A DNA stretch of 64,000 nt, taken from positions 124,001 to 188,000 of the forward strand of contig JASENG010000008.1 of the NCBI GenBank assembly GCA_030027265.1. Reading direction: 5' to 3'. Each line of letters opens with the position of its first letter. Position 1 is the stretch's first letter. The position numbers were made by a program, and so were the translations under genes. The stretch is from Lysinibacillus fusiformis (lineage in GTDB: Bacteria > Bacillota > Bacilli > Bacillales_A > Planococcaceae). The notes under the pieces were generated by a model. The model searched no databases and was not told where the DNA came from. It saw only the letters and a program-made list of their open reading frames with translations. Positions 34,470 through 42,551 of the stretch are shown here, piece by piece.

Positions 34470-35651
34470 ATGATAGCAACAACTAACTATGAAAAACGAA
34501 GATTTTGGACATTAATCATTATTGTTTCGATTTCAGGATTTTCACAAGGGATGCTTTTGCCCCTTATATCTGTCATCTTCGAAACGGATGGAGTCTCGGC
34601 TACTTTAAATGGTTTAAATGCAACGGGATTATACATAGGTACTTTATTGATTTCACCTTTTATCGAACAGCCTTTAAGGAAGTTCGGCTATAAACCTATC
34701 ATTATGGTCGGTGGCGCAATCGTATTTTGTTCATTATTATTGTTTCCTTTTTGGCAAAACGTCATGTTTTGGTTTGTGTTACGTTTGCTGATCGGGATTG
34801 GAGATCATTGTCTTCATTTCGCTACGCAAACATGGTTAACAACTTCTGCTCCAGAAGGAAATTTAGGAAAGAGTATGTCCATTTATGGACTGTCGTTCGG
34901 TGTAGGATTTGCTGTGGGGCCATTAATGGTAAACTTAGTTAAAATTTCGGAATCGTTGCCGTTTATAGTTTCCTCATTGCTTTGTTTAATAGCTTGGTCG
35001 TTTGTCTTCTTTATTCAAAACGAAAAGCCGGAAGCTCTAAGAGGAGATAGCACTGAAACGAACAGCTTTACACGCTATAAGCTATCATTTAAGTATGCAT
35101 GGGTAGCTTTTTTACCGTCATTCGTTTATGGGGTGCTAGAAACATCATTGAATGCGCTATTTCCCGTTTATGCCCTTCGCAAAGATTTTGATGTATCAAT
35201 GGTTTCAATCATTTTAGCAGCATTCTCCATAGGGGCTATTATTACTCAAATTCCGATTGGAATCATCGGGGATAAAATTGGCAGAAGAAATGTTATATTG
35301 ATCGGAATTTTAAGTGGTGCTGTATTATTCGCCCTGGGCAGTGGGCTTGAGCATTCAGAAGTTTTGGTAATGTGTACTTTCTTATTGGCGGGAATGTTCC
35401 TTGGCTCATTGTTTTCATTGGGAATTACCTATATGGCGGATTTAACCCCAAAGGAATTACTGCCGACGGGGAACCTTCTTTGTGGGATATTCTTCAGTTT
35501 AGGCAGTTTAACAGGACCCTTTATTGGTGGACTTTACTTGCAGTTAGTAGATACAGTAAGCTTTTTAGTGTTTATTTCGGTTATGCTATTTATTATATAT
35601 TTCATCATTCTCTTCTTAGGGAAACGTACGAAGAAAATGGAGTTAAGTTGA
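34470..35651 (+). CDS. MFS transporter
   Basis: A 393-residue major facilitator protein with 12 predicted membrane segments. The loop 2-3 region (EQPLRKFGYKP) and the loop 8-9 motif GDKIGRRNVILIG are typical of drug/sugar efflux members. The N terminus begins at once with a helix (FWTLIIIVSISGFSQGMLLP). Length and layout resemble B. subtilis YfkF, whose relatives yfkH and yfkK also lie nearby. Substrate unknown. GGAGGG precedes the ATG. Confidence 0.85.
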   Translation: MIATTNYEKRRFWTLIIIVSISGFSQGMLLPLISVIFETDGVSATLNGLNATGLYIGTLLISPFIEQPLRKFGYKPIIMVGGAIVFCSLLLFPFWQNVMFWFVLRLLIGIGDHCLHFATQTWLTTSAPEGNLGKSMSIYGLSFGVGFAVGPLMVNLVKISESLPFIVSSLLCLIAWSFVFFIQNEKPEALRGDSTETNSFTRYKLSFKYAWVAFLPSFVYGVLETSLNALFPVYALRKDFDVSMVSIILAAFSIGAIITQIPIGIIGDKIGRRNVILIGILSGAVLFALGSGLEHSEVLVMCTFLLAGMFLGSLFSLGITYMADLTPKELLPTGNLLCGIFFSLGSLTGPFIGGLYLQLVDTVSFLVFISVMLFIIYFIILFLGKRTKKMELS

Positions 35652-35682
35652 AAGCAGGGATAACTTTCCTGCTTTTTTTATT
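35651..35682 (+). terminator. Terminator after MFS gene
   Basis: AAAGCAGG pairs with CCTGCTTT, followed by TTTT. Confidence 0.85.
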
Positions 35683-35703
35683 GGTGAAAATTAGTTTATA
35701 GGG

Positions 35704-35972
35704 GATGAAGCTCTATTCAAGCGGTGTAAAGGCGTGAGAAGTGCATCATAAGGAGGATGAAGCCCTTTTCAGAGGGGGCAGTAGTGTGAGAAGTGCATCA
35801 TAAGGAGGATGAAGTCCTTTTCAGAGGGGACAGTAGTGTGAGAAGTGCATCATAAGGAGGATGAAGTCCTTTTCAGAGGGGGCAGTAGGGTGAGAAGTGC
35901 ATCATAAGGAGGATGAAGTCCTTTTCAGAATGTGCAGGAGCAAAAGAAGTGCATCATAATTCAAATGAAGCA
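35704..35972. repeat. Five tandem 52-bp repeats
   Basis: Units start at 35704, 35756, 35808, 35860 and 35912, with a decayed sixth from 35964; spacing is exactly 52 bp. Each carries GATGAAG(T/C)CCTTTTCAGAG, GGGGCAGTAGTGTGAG and AAGTGCATCATAAGGAG. The central three are almost identical; the outer ones diverge. The unit is not a multiple of three and contains no spacer variation, so it is neither protein-coding nor CRISPR. It lies between two convergent genes. Confidence 0.9.
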
Positions 35973-36018
35973 CGCATTCTTTCATTCCATGGAGTATTTA
36001 CCATTATGAACTCAAAAC

Positions 36019-36059
36019 AAAAAAGCCTTGCACGAGTAATGTTCCGTGCAAGGCTTTTA
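36019..36059. terminator. Terminator after nspC
   Basis: AAAAGCCTTGCACG pairs perfectly with CGTGCAAGGCTTTT; usable on both strands. Confidence 0.88.
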
Positions 36060-36078
36060 AATCGATTTTAATTATCAG

Positions 36079-36100
36079 AATTGTTTAGGGACCTGGTCCA
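36079..36100. repeat. GGGACCTGGTCC motif copy
   Basis: ATTGTTTAGGGACCTGGTCC abuts the nspC stop codon. It is nearly identical to 59370-59390 (ATTGTTCAGGGACCTGGTCC) and related to 29890-29943. Confidence 0.65.
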
Positions 36101-37243
36101 TTAAGACAATCTGTTTCTGTAGTCCTCATACCCGAATTGGCGGATGACTTTTACGCCTTCTTCTTCGTTGTATAGACAGATGCTTGGTAGGTTAACACCG
36201 TTGAACATGTGTGTTTTTACCATTGTATAGTGTGCCATATCTGTGAATACAATTTTGTCTCCAGCTTTTAAAGGTGCATCGAATGAATAGTCACCGATTA
36301 CATCTCCAGCTAGACAAGTCATACCACCTAGGCGATATGTGTAAGGTTTGTCATTTGGTGTGCTTGCACCAATGATTTGTGGACGGTAAGGCATTTCTAA
36401 TACGTCCGGCATATGGCATGTCGCAGAAGTATCTAGAATCGCGATTTCCATTCCATTTTTCACAACATCAAGTACAGTTGTTACTAAGTAGCCAGTGTTT
36501 AAAGCGATTGCTTCACCTGGCTCTAAAATAACTTTAACATCATACTTATCTTGCATGTAGTTAATCAATGTAACAAGCTTATCCACATCGTAATCTTCAC
36601 GAGTAATGTGATGGCCGCCTCCGAAGTTGATCCATTTCATTTGATGCAAGTACTCGCCGTACTTTTCTTCAAAGTGAACTAAAATACGTTCAAGCACATC
36701 TGAACCTTGTTCGCACATTGCATGGAAGTGAATCCCTTCTACACCATCAAGCTCATCGGGACGGAATGAATCCACAGGAATACCTAAGCGTGAATTGATG
36801 TAGCATGGATCATATAATGGAGTTTCCACTTCTGAATAGCCAGGATTTACACGTAAACCGATAGATACGTGTTTCCCTTCAACACTTTGTACTTTTTCTT
36901 TGTACTTGTGCAATTGGTCAAAAGAGTTGAACACAATATGATCTACATATTTTAAATACTCATCAATTTCATACTCAGAGTATGCTGGTGCATAAGCATG
37001 CACTTCTTTGCCGAATTCCTCGTATCCAAGACGAGCTTCAAATAAAGAGCTTGAAGTAATCCCTTTTAAGTAATTGCGTGCCATTGGGAATGTTGAAAAC
37101 ATTGAGAACCCTTTAAGGGCAAGCAAAATATCACAGCCTGTACGATCTTGTACAGACTTTAAAATTTCCAAGTTACGTAAGAGCAAGCGCTCGTCCACTA
37201 CATAACTAGGAGACGGCGCTGCTTTCCAATCGATTGCTTTCAT
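36101..37243 (-). CDS. nspC: Carboxynorspermidine/carboxyspermidine decarboxylase
   Basis: A 380-residue PLP enzyme of the alanine-racemase/ornithine-decarboxylase fold. The PLP lysine is Lys44 in LLALKGFSMFS. GGGHHITRED, EPGEAIALNTGYLV and the C-terminal TCLAGDVIGDYSF active-site segment match NspC. It decarboxylates carboxynorspermidine or carboxyspermidine to the free polyamine. The saccharopine-dehydrogenase-like partner ends one base upstream, so the two form a complete alternative polyamine route independent of S-adenosylmethionine decarboxylase. Confidence 0.92.
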   Translation of the reverse strand: MKAIDWKAAPSPSYVVDERLLLRNLEILKSVQDRTGCDILLALKGFSMFSTFPMARNYLKGITSSSLFEARLGYEEFGKEVHAYAPAYSEYEIDEYLKYVDHIVFNSFDQLHKYKEKVQSVEGKHVSIGLRVNPGYSEVETPLYDPCYINSRLGIPVDSFRPDELDGVEGIHFHAMCEQGSDVLERILVHFEEKYGEYLHQMKWINFGGGHHITREDYDVDKLVTLINYMQDKYDVKVILEPGEAIALNTGYLVTTVLDVVKNGMEIAILDTSATCHMPDVLEMPYRPQIIGASTPNDKPYTYRLGGMTCLAGDVIGDYSFDAPLKAGDKIVFTDMAHYTMVKTHMFNGVNLPSICLYNEEEGVKVIRQFGYEDYRNRLS

Positions 37244-38470
37244 TTACTTTGCCTCTTTTTCGTCAAAGTTAAGATCAATCAGTTCAGGATTAAAGCTTTC
37301 TTGCCATGGAAGACCCCATTTATTTAAAGCTTCCATGAATGGGTCTGGATTGAACTCTTCTACATTGTATACGCCTGGTTTTTGCCATGTACCATTCATC
37401 ACAAGCATTGCACCGATCATGGCAGGTACACCTGTTGTGTATGAAATTGCTTGAGAGCCAACTTCACGGTAGCACTCTTCATGGTCACAAACGTTGTAAA
37501 CATAGTAAGTTTTCTCTTCGCCATCTTTAATGCCACGAGCGATGATCCCGATATTTGTTTTACCTTTTGTACGTGGTCCAAGAGAAGCTGGATCTGGTAA
37601 AACAGCTTTTAAGAATTGTAATGGCTGAATCATTTGACCTTCGTATTCAATCGGTTCAATTGATGTCATACCAACATTTTCAAGTACATTTAAGTGAGTA
37701 ATATATTTTTGCGAGAATGTCATCCAAAAACGAATTTGCTTGATTCCCGTGATGTTTTTCGCTAAAGATTCTAATTCTTCATGATATAGAAGGTACATAT
37801 CTTTAGGTCCGATTTCTGGGAAGTTATAAACCTCTTTATGTTCAAGTGGTTCAGTTTCTAACCATTCGCCTTCTTTCCAGTAACGTCCGTTAGCTGTAAT
37901 CTCGCGGATGTTGATTTCTGGGTTGAAGTTTGTTGCGAAAGGATAACCGTGGTCACCGGCATTTGCATCTAAAATATCGATGTAATGAATTTCATCGAAG
38001 TAATGTTTTAATGCGTATGCAGAGAATACACCTGTTACACCTGGGTCAAATCCGCTTCCCAGTAAAGCTGTCAATCCAGCTTTTTCGAATTTCTCTTTGT
38101 AAGCCCATTGCCATTTATATTCAAACTTAGCTGTTTCAGGTGGCTCGTAGTTTGCTGTATCAACGTAATGCACACCTGTAGCTAAACATGCATCCATAAT
38201 TGTTAAATCTTGATATGGTAAAGCTACGTTAATTACCACATCTGGTTTAAATCCATTGATTAGTTCAATTAGCTCGTCAGTATTATCCGCATCTACTTGT
38301 GCAGTATGGATAATCGTTTTTCCACCGTCTAATTTTTCTTTTAAAGCATCACATTTAGATTTTGTTCGACTTGCGATCATAATCTCTTCGAATACTTCTG
38401 AGTTTTGTACACATTTGTGCACCACAACGCTGGCAACACCGCCAGCACCAATAATCAATGCTTTACCCAA
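37244..38470 (-). CDS. Carboxynorspermidine synthase (saccharopine dehydrogenase family)
   Basis: A 408-residue NAD(P)H-dependent reductase opening GKALIIGAGGVASVVVHKC, a Rossmann nucleotide site. LGSGFDPGVTGVFSAYA and LDANAGDHGYPFATNFNPEI are typical of carboxy(nor)spermidine dehydrogenases. It condenses aspartate semialdehyde with diaminopropane or putrescine, giving the substrate of NspC directly downstream. I chose the TTG at 38470, ten bases after GGGGG. An in-frame ATG at 38572 would add 34 residues (MIWNELRQKV...) not usual in the family. Confidence 0.88.
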   Translation of the reverse strand: MGKALIIGAGGVASVVVHKCVQNSEVFEEIMIASRTKSKCDALKEKLDGGKTIIHTAQVDADNTDELIELINGFKPDVVINVALPYQDLTIMDACLATGVHYVDTANYEPPETAKFEYKWQWAYKEKFEKAGLTALLGSGFDPGVTGVFSAYALKHYFDEIHYIDILDANAGDHGYPFATNFNPEINIREITANGRYWKEGEWLETEPLEHKEVYNFPEIGPKDMYLLYHEELESLAKNITGIKQIRFWMTFSQKYITHLNVLENVGMTSIEPIEYEGQMIQPLQFLKAVLPDPASLGPRTKGKTNIGIIARGIKDGEEKTYYVYNVCDHEECYREVGSQAISYTTGVPAMIGAMLVMNGTWQKPGVYNVEEFNPDPFMEALNKWGLPWQESFNPELIDLNFDEKEAK

Positions 38471-38980
38471 TTCTTTATAACCCCCTAAATTTAAGCCTGC
38501 ATGCCGAGTTTCTAACTCGCAAAGCGGCATTGTATTAAAAAAGACTTTTTGCCTAAGCTCATTCCATATCAATTCTACTTTAATATTCTCGTAGAGCCTA
38601 ATAAAACAGTCTAGATATCAACTTTAGCAACAAACTAAAGATGAACAATAAAACAGATTATACATAAATATTTTTTGCGTAGCAATCATTTTTCGACAAA
38701 AAATATGTTTAAAATAGCAAATATTTTTAATATAAGCACACAAGCCATTCTTTACGGAGTTAAACATTTTTGATTGCATTAATGAGCTCTATTACATATT
38801 CCCGATTTCTTGTTTAGGGTAAACAAAAATAGCGAAATTATTTACAGATTTTTCGACTCTTTGTAAATATCTCAGGGGGAAATGGCTTTCATTGTATGAG
38901 CATGCGATGTGAAAAAAGACGAACGAAGAATGGGCTTTTAAATAGAAAGGGGTTAAATTTCAATCAAACTTACCAAAATT
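38471..38980. other. Long AT-rich divergent intergenic region
   Basis: About 500 bases between the polyamine operon and the GntR operon. The first 100 continue the synthase frame as a possible leader. ATTTACA/TGTAAAT arms near 38844-38872 form a loose dyad. I see no gene or known RNA element. Confidence 0.4.
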
Positions 38981-39026
38981 TGTTCTATTAAATATAGAAC
39001 AGTTTTGTTATAATAAATATAGAACA
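38981..39026 (+). promoter_or_regulatory. Twin 21-bp operators of GntR operon
   Basis: TGTTCTATTAAATATAGAAC+A (38981-39001, arms TGTTCTAT/ATAGAACA) recurs at 39006-39026 with 19 of 21 bases the same, 25 bp apart. A TATAAT -10 (39009-39014) is inside the second copy and GGAGG follows at 39031. This is the layout of an autorepressed GntR operon. Confidence 0.75.
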
Positions 39027-39043
39027 GATTGGAGGATAAATAA

Positions 39044-39421
39044 GTGATCATTCGAATTGAAGCCGAAACGGATATCCCAATCTATACGCAGCTAACAAAC
39101 CAAATTATTGAAGGGATTGCCCGAGGAGAAATTGCTGCAGGAGACTCGTTGCCCTCGGTTAGAGGATTTGCTGCAGATCTTGGTGTGAATATGCACACAG
39201 TGAATAAAAGCTATCATGAGCTGGAGAAAAAGGGGATTATCAAAATTGTTCCCAAATCAGGGGCCATTATTTCACCTAGCGAGCAAATGAGCGAGGAAAA
39301 AAAGCATCAGATCATTTCGGAACTGAAGCCGGTAATTGCTGAAGCCTTAGTGACAGGTATGAATAAGAAGGAGATTCAAGGATTAGTCAGCATGATATTG
39401 GAAGAAATGAAAGAAAAATAG
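39044..39421 (+). CDS. GntR-family regulator, YtrA subfamily
   Basis: A 125-residue repressor. A winged HTH (ETDIPIYTQLTNQIIEGIAR, then DSLPSVRGFAADLGVNMHTV) is followed only by a short helical tail, as in YtrA-type regulators, which usually control ABC transporters of the same operon. GTG start at 39044 behind GGAGG. The tandem operators directly upstream and the ABC genes downstream fit autoregulation, probably relieved by cell-envelope stress or an antibiotic as for YtrA (inference). Confidence 0.88.
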   Translation: MIIRIEAETDIPIYTQLTNQIIEGIARGEIAAGDSLPSVRGFAADLGVNMHTVNKSYHELEKKGIIKIVPKSGAIISPSEQMSEEKKHQIISELKPVIAEALVTGMNKKEIQGLVSMILEEMKEK

Positions 39422-39434
39422 AGGAGGAAGACTC

Positions 39435-40526
39435 ATGTCGTTTTTAATCTTTTTCATTATCACGGTATTTATTGCAGTGATTCAGACCGCGATTCCTTAC
39501 TTAGTAAATCGAGCAGTTGTATTCGGGGTCATGATACCGGAGCGATATCTAAAGGATGAGACAATCAAGAAATATAGAAAGCATTATTCGATGAGCGTAG
39601 GCCTTTTGTCCATTATTATTTTAGGATCCTATATTGGGTGGGTTCTCAGTAATGAACGATTGGAAAATCAGATTGCATTAACAGGTGCCATTATTGAGTT
39701 TGCGCTTATTTTTATAAGTTTGTCTTTCTATTTATATTATCACGGGAAAACAAAGCAACTAAAACAGCAAAATCAATGGGTAGAGAATTTAAAACCAATG
39801 AAGGTTACTGATCTGACGGTCCGCAAGCAGGATGAAATGCTGCCTTGGTACGTATATCTGCTGCCAATTCTTTCAACTATCGGCTTGTTAATATATACAA
39901 TGTTGAACTATGATCTGTTGCCGGACCAAATTCCGACTCATTGGGGACCTAGTGGGGAAGCGGATGCATTTACAGAGAAAACGCCGATTTCAGCGATGCA
40001 GCTATCCTTGTTTTTATTGTTAATGCAAATAATGTTTTTAGCTATCCATGCTGCAACTAAAAAATCCGGTATTAAACTTAGTGCCACTGCTTTAGAATCA
40101 TCGCGCAACAGACAATTATCGTTGAGAAAATATTCGAGCTGGCTGCTGTACATTGTCTTACTAGGCATTACGATGCTTATGAGCTATTTCCAACTGATGA
40201 CGATTCATCCGGAAATCGGAGAAGGTTCTGTGAAAATCTTGATTCCATTTGGTTTCTTGCTGCTAGTTTTAATTGGAACACTAATTTTCGCCATCAAAGT
40301 AGGGCGTTCCGATAAAGAAATGGAGACTGCTGTTGAAGCTCAAATAATGGACCTAGATGAAGACAAGTATTGGAAAGGAGGAATGTTTTATTTCAATAAA
40401 AATGATCCATCCATTTTTGTCGAAAAACGATTTGGGGTGGGCTGGACAATCAATTTCGCGAATCCGCTCGGGTATATCATTGTATTCGTACCTCTGCTAA
40501 TTATCCTTCTAATTTCGTTTTTATAG
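39435..40526 (+). CDS. DUF1648/DUF5808 membrane protein
   Basis: A 363-residue protein with eight or so membrane segments. The mid-protein motif DLLPDQIPTHWGPSGEADAF is the DUF1648 signature. The C-terminal KYWKGGMFYFNKNDPSIFVE then KRFGVGWTINFANP is the DUF5808 signature. Such proteins often accompany GntR/YtrA regulators; SdpI-type immunity proteins also carry DUF1648. It follows the regulator by 13 bases. A role in resistance or envelope protection is plausible but unproven. Confidence 0.82.
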   Translation: MSFLIFFIITVFIAVIQTAIPYLVNRAVVFGVMIPERYLKDETIKKYRKHYSMSVGLLSIIILGSYIGWVLSNERLENQIALTGAIIEFALIFISLSFYLYYHGKTKQLKQQNQWVENLKPMKVTDLTVRKQDEMLPWYVYLLPILSTIGLLIYTMLNYDLLPDQIPTHWGPSGEADAFTEKTPISAMQLSLFLLLMQIMFLAIHAATKKSGIKLSATALESSRNRQLSLRKYSSWLLYIVLLGITMLMSYFQLMTIHPEIGEGSVKILIPFGFLLLVLIGTLIFAIKVGRSDKEMETAVEAQIMDLDEDKYWKGGMFYFNKNDPSIFVEKRFGVGWTINFANPLGYIIVFVPLLIILLISFL

Positions 40527-40590
40527 AGCATTAACTAACTATGATAGTAATTGATACAGCCAAAGTGAATGTTATTTAAGGAGGAAAAAA

Positions 40591-40794
40591 ATGAGCGAGT
40601 TGTTGAATGGAATACCTTGGGGGCTGATTGCTCCCATTTTAGGGATTCAATTATTATTAATGGTGATTGCTTTAGTTTCTTGCATTCGAGAGGAAAAGAC
40701 AAATGGACCAAAATGGTTGTGGATCCTCGTTATCCTATTTATTAACATATTGGGCCCAGTGCTTTACTTTGTCATTGGAAGGAGAAATGATTAA
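40591..40794 (+). CDS. PLDc_N-domain small membrane protein (YxlE-like)
   Basis: A 67-residue protein with two membrane segments and the PLDc_N motif at the end (WLWILVILFINILGPVLYFV then IGRRND). AAGGAGG precedes the ATG and the ABC ATPase starts at the next base after its stop. In B. subtilis the same trio (yxlE, yxlF, yxlG) forms part of the sigY operon. Function unknown; probably a subunit or helper of the exporter. Confidence 0.82.
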   Translation: MSELLNGIPWGLIAPILGIQLLLMVIALVSCIREEKTNGPKWLWILVILFINILGPVLYFVIGRRND

Positions 40795-41703
40795 ATGGAG
40801 TTGCTCAGCGTAACTGATTTGGTCAAAAAATTTGGGGATACAAATGCTGTAAATGGCATTACTTTCAATATTGAAGAAGGCAGATGTGTTTCATTACTTG
40901 GGTCAAATGGGGCAGGGAAGACAACGGCATTAAAAATGCTTTCTGGTTTGCTGGAACCTACATCGGGAAGTATTTATTTTCAAGGGACTAAGCAAAGGGA
41001 TATTAGAAAATATATTGGCTATTTACCTCAATATCCCGCTTTTTTTAATTGGATGAGCGGGAAGGAGTTTCTTATTTTTGCTGCGGAGCTAGCGAAGGTA
41101 AACCGTAAAGAAGCAGAAAAAAGAAGTGAAGAATTACTGGAACGTGTTGGCTTGCTTGATGCGAGAAAAAGGAAAATCGGCGGATATTCCGGCGGTATGA
41201 AGCAACGCCTTGGTTTGGCGCAAGCACTTATTCATCGTCCGAAGCTGCTTATTCTGGATGAACCTGTCTCCGCTCTTGATCCCTTGGGGAGAAGAGAAGT
41301 GCTGGACATGATGAGGGAGATAAAACAAGAAACAACGATTCTTTTCTCGACCCATGTTCTTCATGATGCACAAGAAATTAGTGACGACATTTTAATCATG
41401 AATAATGGGGAGATAGCGATTTCTGGAGAATTAGAAACCGTAATGGAGCAGTACCGAAAACCAATTATTCGAATTGAATTTGAGTCCGCGGAATCTCTCG
41501 AATGGCTAAATCGCATCGAAATTTATAGCTTTGTTTCTGTAGTGAACATTCAAGGAAATGTGGCCAGCATCGAATTAACGGATATGGAATATGGGCGCCA
41601 AATACTATTAGAAGAAATCGTCAATCAAAGACTTCCAATTCGAAAGTTCGAGCTTGTTCAAACAACCTTGGAGGATTTATTTATGGAAGTGGTGAAGGCA
41701 TGA
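40795..41703 (+). CDS. ABC transporter ATP-binding protein (YxlF-like)
   Basis: A 302-residue ATPase: Walker A GSNGAGKTT near 34-42, Q-loop LPQYP, signature YSGGMKQRLGLAQAL, Walker [14 protein letters not shown]-loop STHVL. The 80-residue C-terminal extension is typical of exporters working with ABC-2 permeases. It follows the PLDc_N gene without a gap and overlaps the permease by four bases, so the three are coupled. Substrate unknown. Confidence 0.92.
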   Translation: MELLSVTDLVKKFGDTNAVNGITFNIEEGRCVSLLGSNGAGKTTALKMLSGLLEPTSGSIYFQGTKQRDIRKYIGYLPQYPAFFNWMSGKEFLIFAAELAKVNRKEAEKRSEELLERVGLLDARKRKIGGYSGGMKQRLGLAQALIHRPKLLILDEPVSALDPLGRREVLDMMREIKQETTILFSTHVLHDAQEISDDILIMNNGEIAISGELETVMEQYRKPIIRIEFESAESLEWLNRIEIYSFVSVVNIQGNVASIELTDMEYGRQILLEEIVNQRLPIRKFELVQTTLEDLFMEVVKA

Positions 41704-42479
41704 CACAATGGAGCGTTCTCTATCGAAAAGAAATCTCGGAAATGATACGAAATTTTAAAATAATATGGATTCCTCTCGTATTTATATTGCTTGGTGTGAT
41801 GCAGCCTGTTAGCTCGTATTATATGCCGGAAATTTTGGATAATTTCGGTGGGTTGCCTGAAGGGGCGGTCATTGACATACCAGTTCCAACAGGGGCGGAA
41901 GTCTTAATCGGGGTACTATCTAATTATGGAATGCTTGGTGTTCTCATTCTAGTCTTGAGTGCGATGGGGGTTGTATCGGCAGAAAGACAGAATGGGGCAG
42001 CGGGTATGGTCATGAGTAAACCAGTGCCGCATTCTTCTTATATTTTATCAAAATGGGCTGGATTGGTAACCATTACGGTGCTGTCATTGTTTATCGGTTA
42101 TGCAGCTTCATGGTACTATACGAATTTGTTGTTTGAACCAGTAACTCCAGAACTTATTTTTCAAAGTTTTGCAATCTATAGTGTTTGGTTAATATTTGTT
42201 CTGACATTAACGCTATTTTTTAGTACGGTCATGAAGGGCACTGGCAGCGTTGCATTCATTACAATTCTAGTCGTTGCTGTAATTTCAACGGTTACTTCTA
42301 TTATAGAAAATAAGTTGAAGTGGAGCCCTTCAACGTTAACGGGACATACAGGCTATTTGCTACAATCTGGGGAACTGCAGTCCAGTTTCCTGCCAGCATT
42401 TCTCACAACAGTTGCTTTGATATTCCTCTTTCTCATCTTCACTATACAAATTTTTAAACATAAAGAGATTTTAGAATAG
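41700..42479 (+). CDS. ABC-2 type permease (YxlG-like)
   Basis: A 259-residue permease with six hydrophobic segments (about 20-36, 70-90, 115-135, 150-172, 180-200, 230-252) and the ABC-2 loop after segment 2 (SAERQNGAAGMVMSKPVPHS). The start overlaps the ATPase end (ATGA). Last gene of the GntR operon; a strong hairpin follows. Confidence 0.88.
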   Translation: MTQWSVLYRKEISEMIRNFKIIWIPLVFILLGVMQPVSSYYMPEILDNFGGLPEGAVIDIPVPTGAEVLIGVLSNYGMLGVLILVLSAMGVVSAERQNGAAGMVMSKPVPHSSYILSKWAGLVTITVLSLFIGYAASWYYTNLLFEPVTPELIFQSFAIYSVWLIFVLTLTLFFSTVMKGTGSVAFITILVVAVISTVTSIIENKLKWSPSTLTGHTGYLLQSGELQSSFLPAFLTTVALIFLFLIFTIQIFKHKEILE

Positions 42480-42506
42480 CAATAGAGTGGATTTTCAGCC
42501 TTGACA

Positions 42507-42545
42507 AAAAGAACCGCCCCAAATCATTTGGGACGGTTCCTTTAC
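42507..42545. terminator. Bidirectional terminator
   Basis: GAACCGCCCCAAA pairs with TTTGGGACGGTTC, A/T runs on both sides; serves the GntR operon and convergent rlmCD. Confidence 0.85.
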
Positions 42546-42551
42546 ATATCT

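Noticed and set aside
35704-35972. CRISPR array
   Set aside because: The 52-bp units are contiguous with no unique spacers and there are no cas genes nearby.
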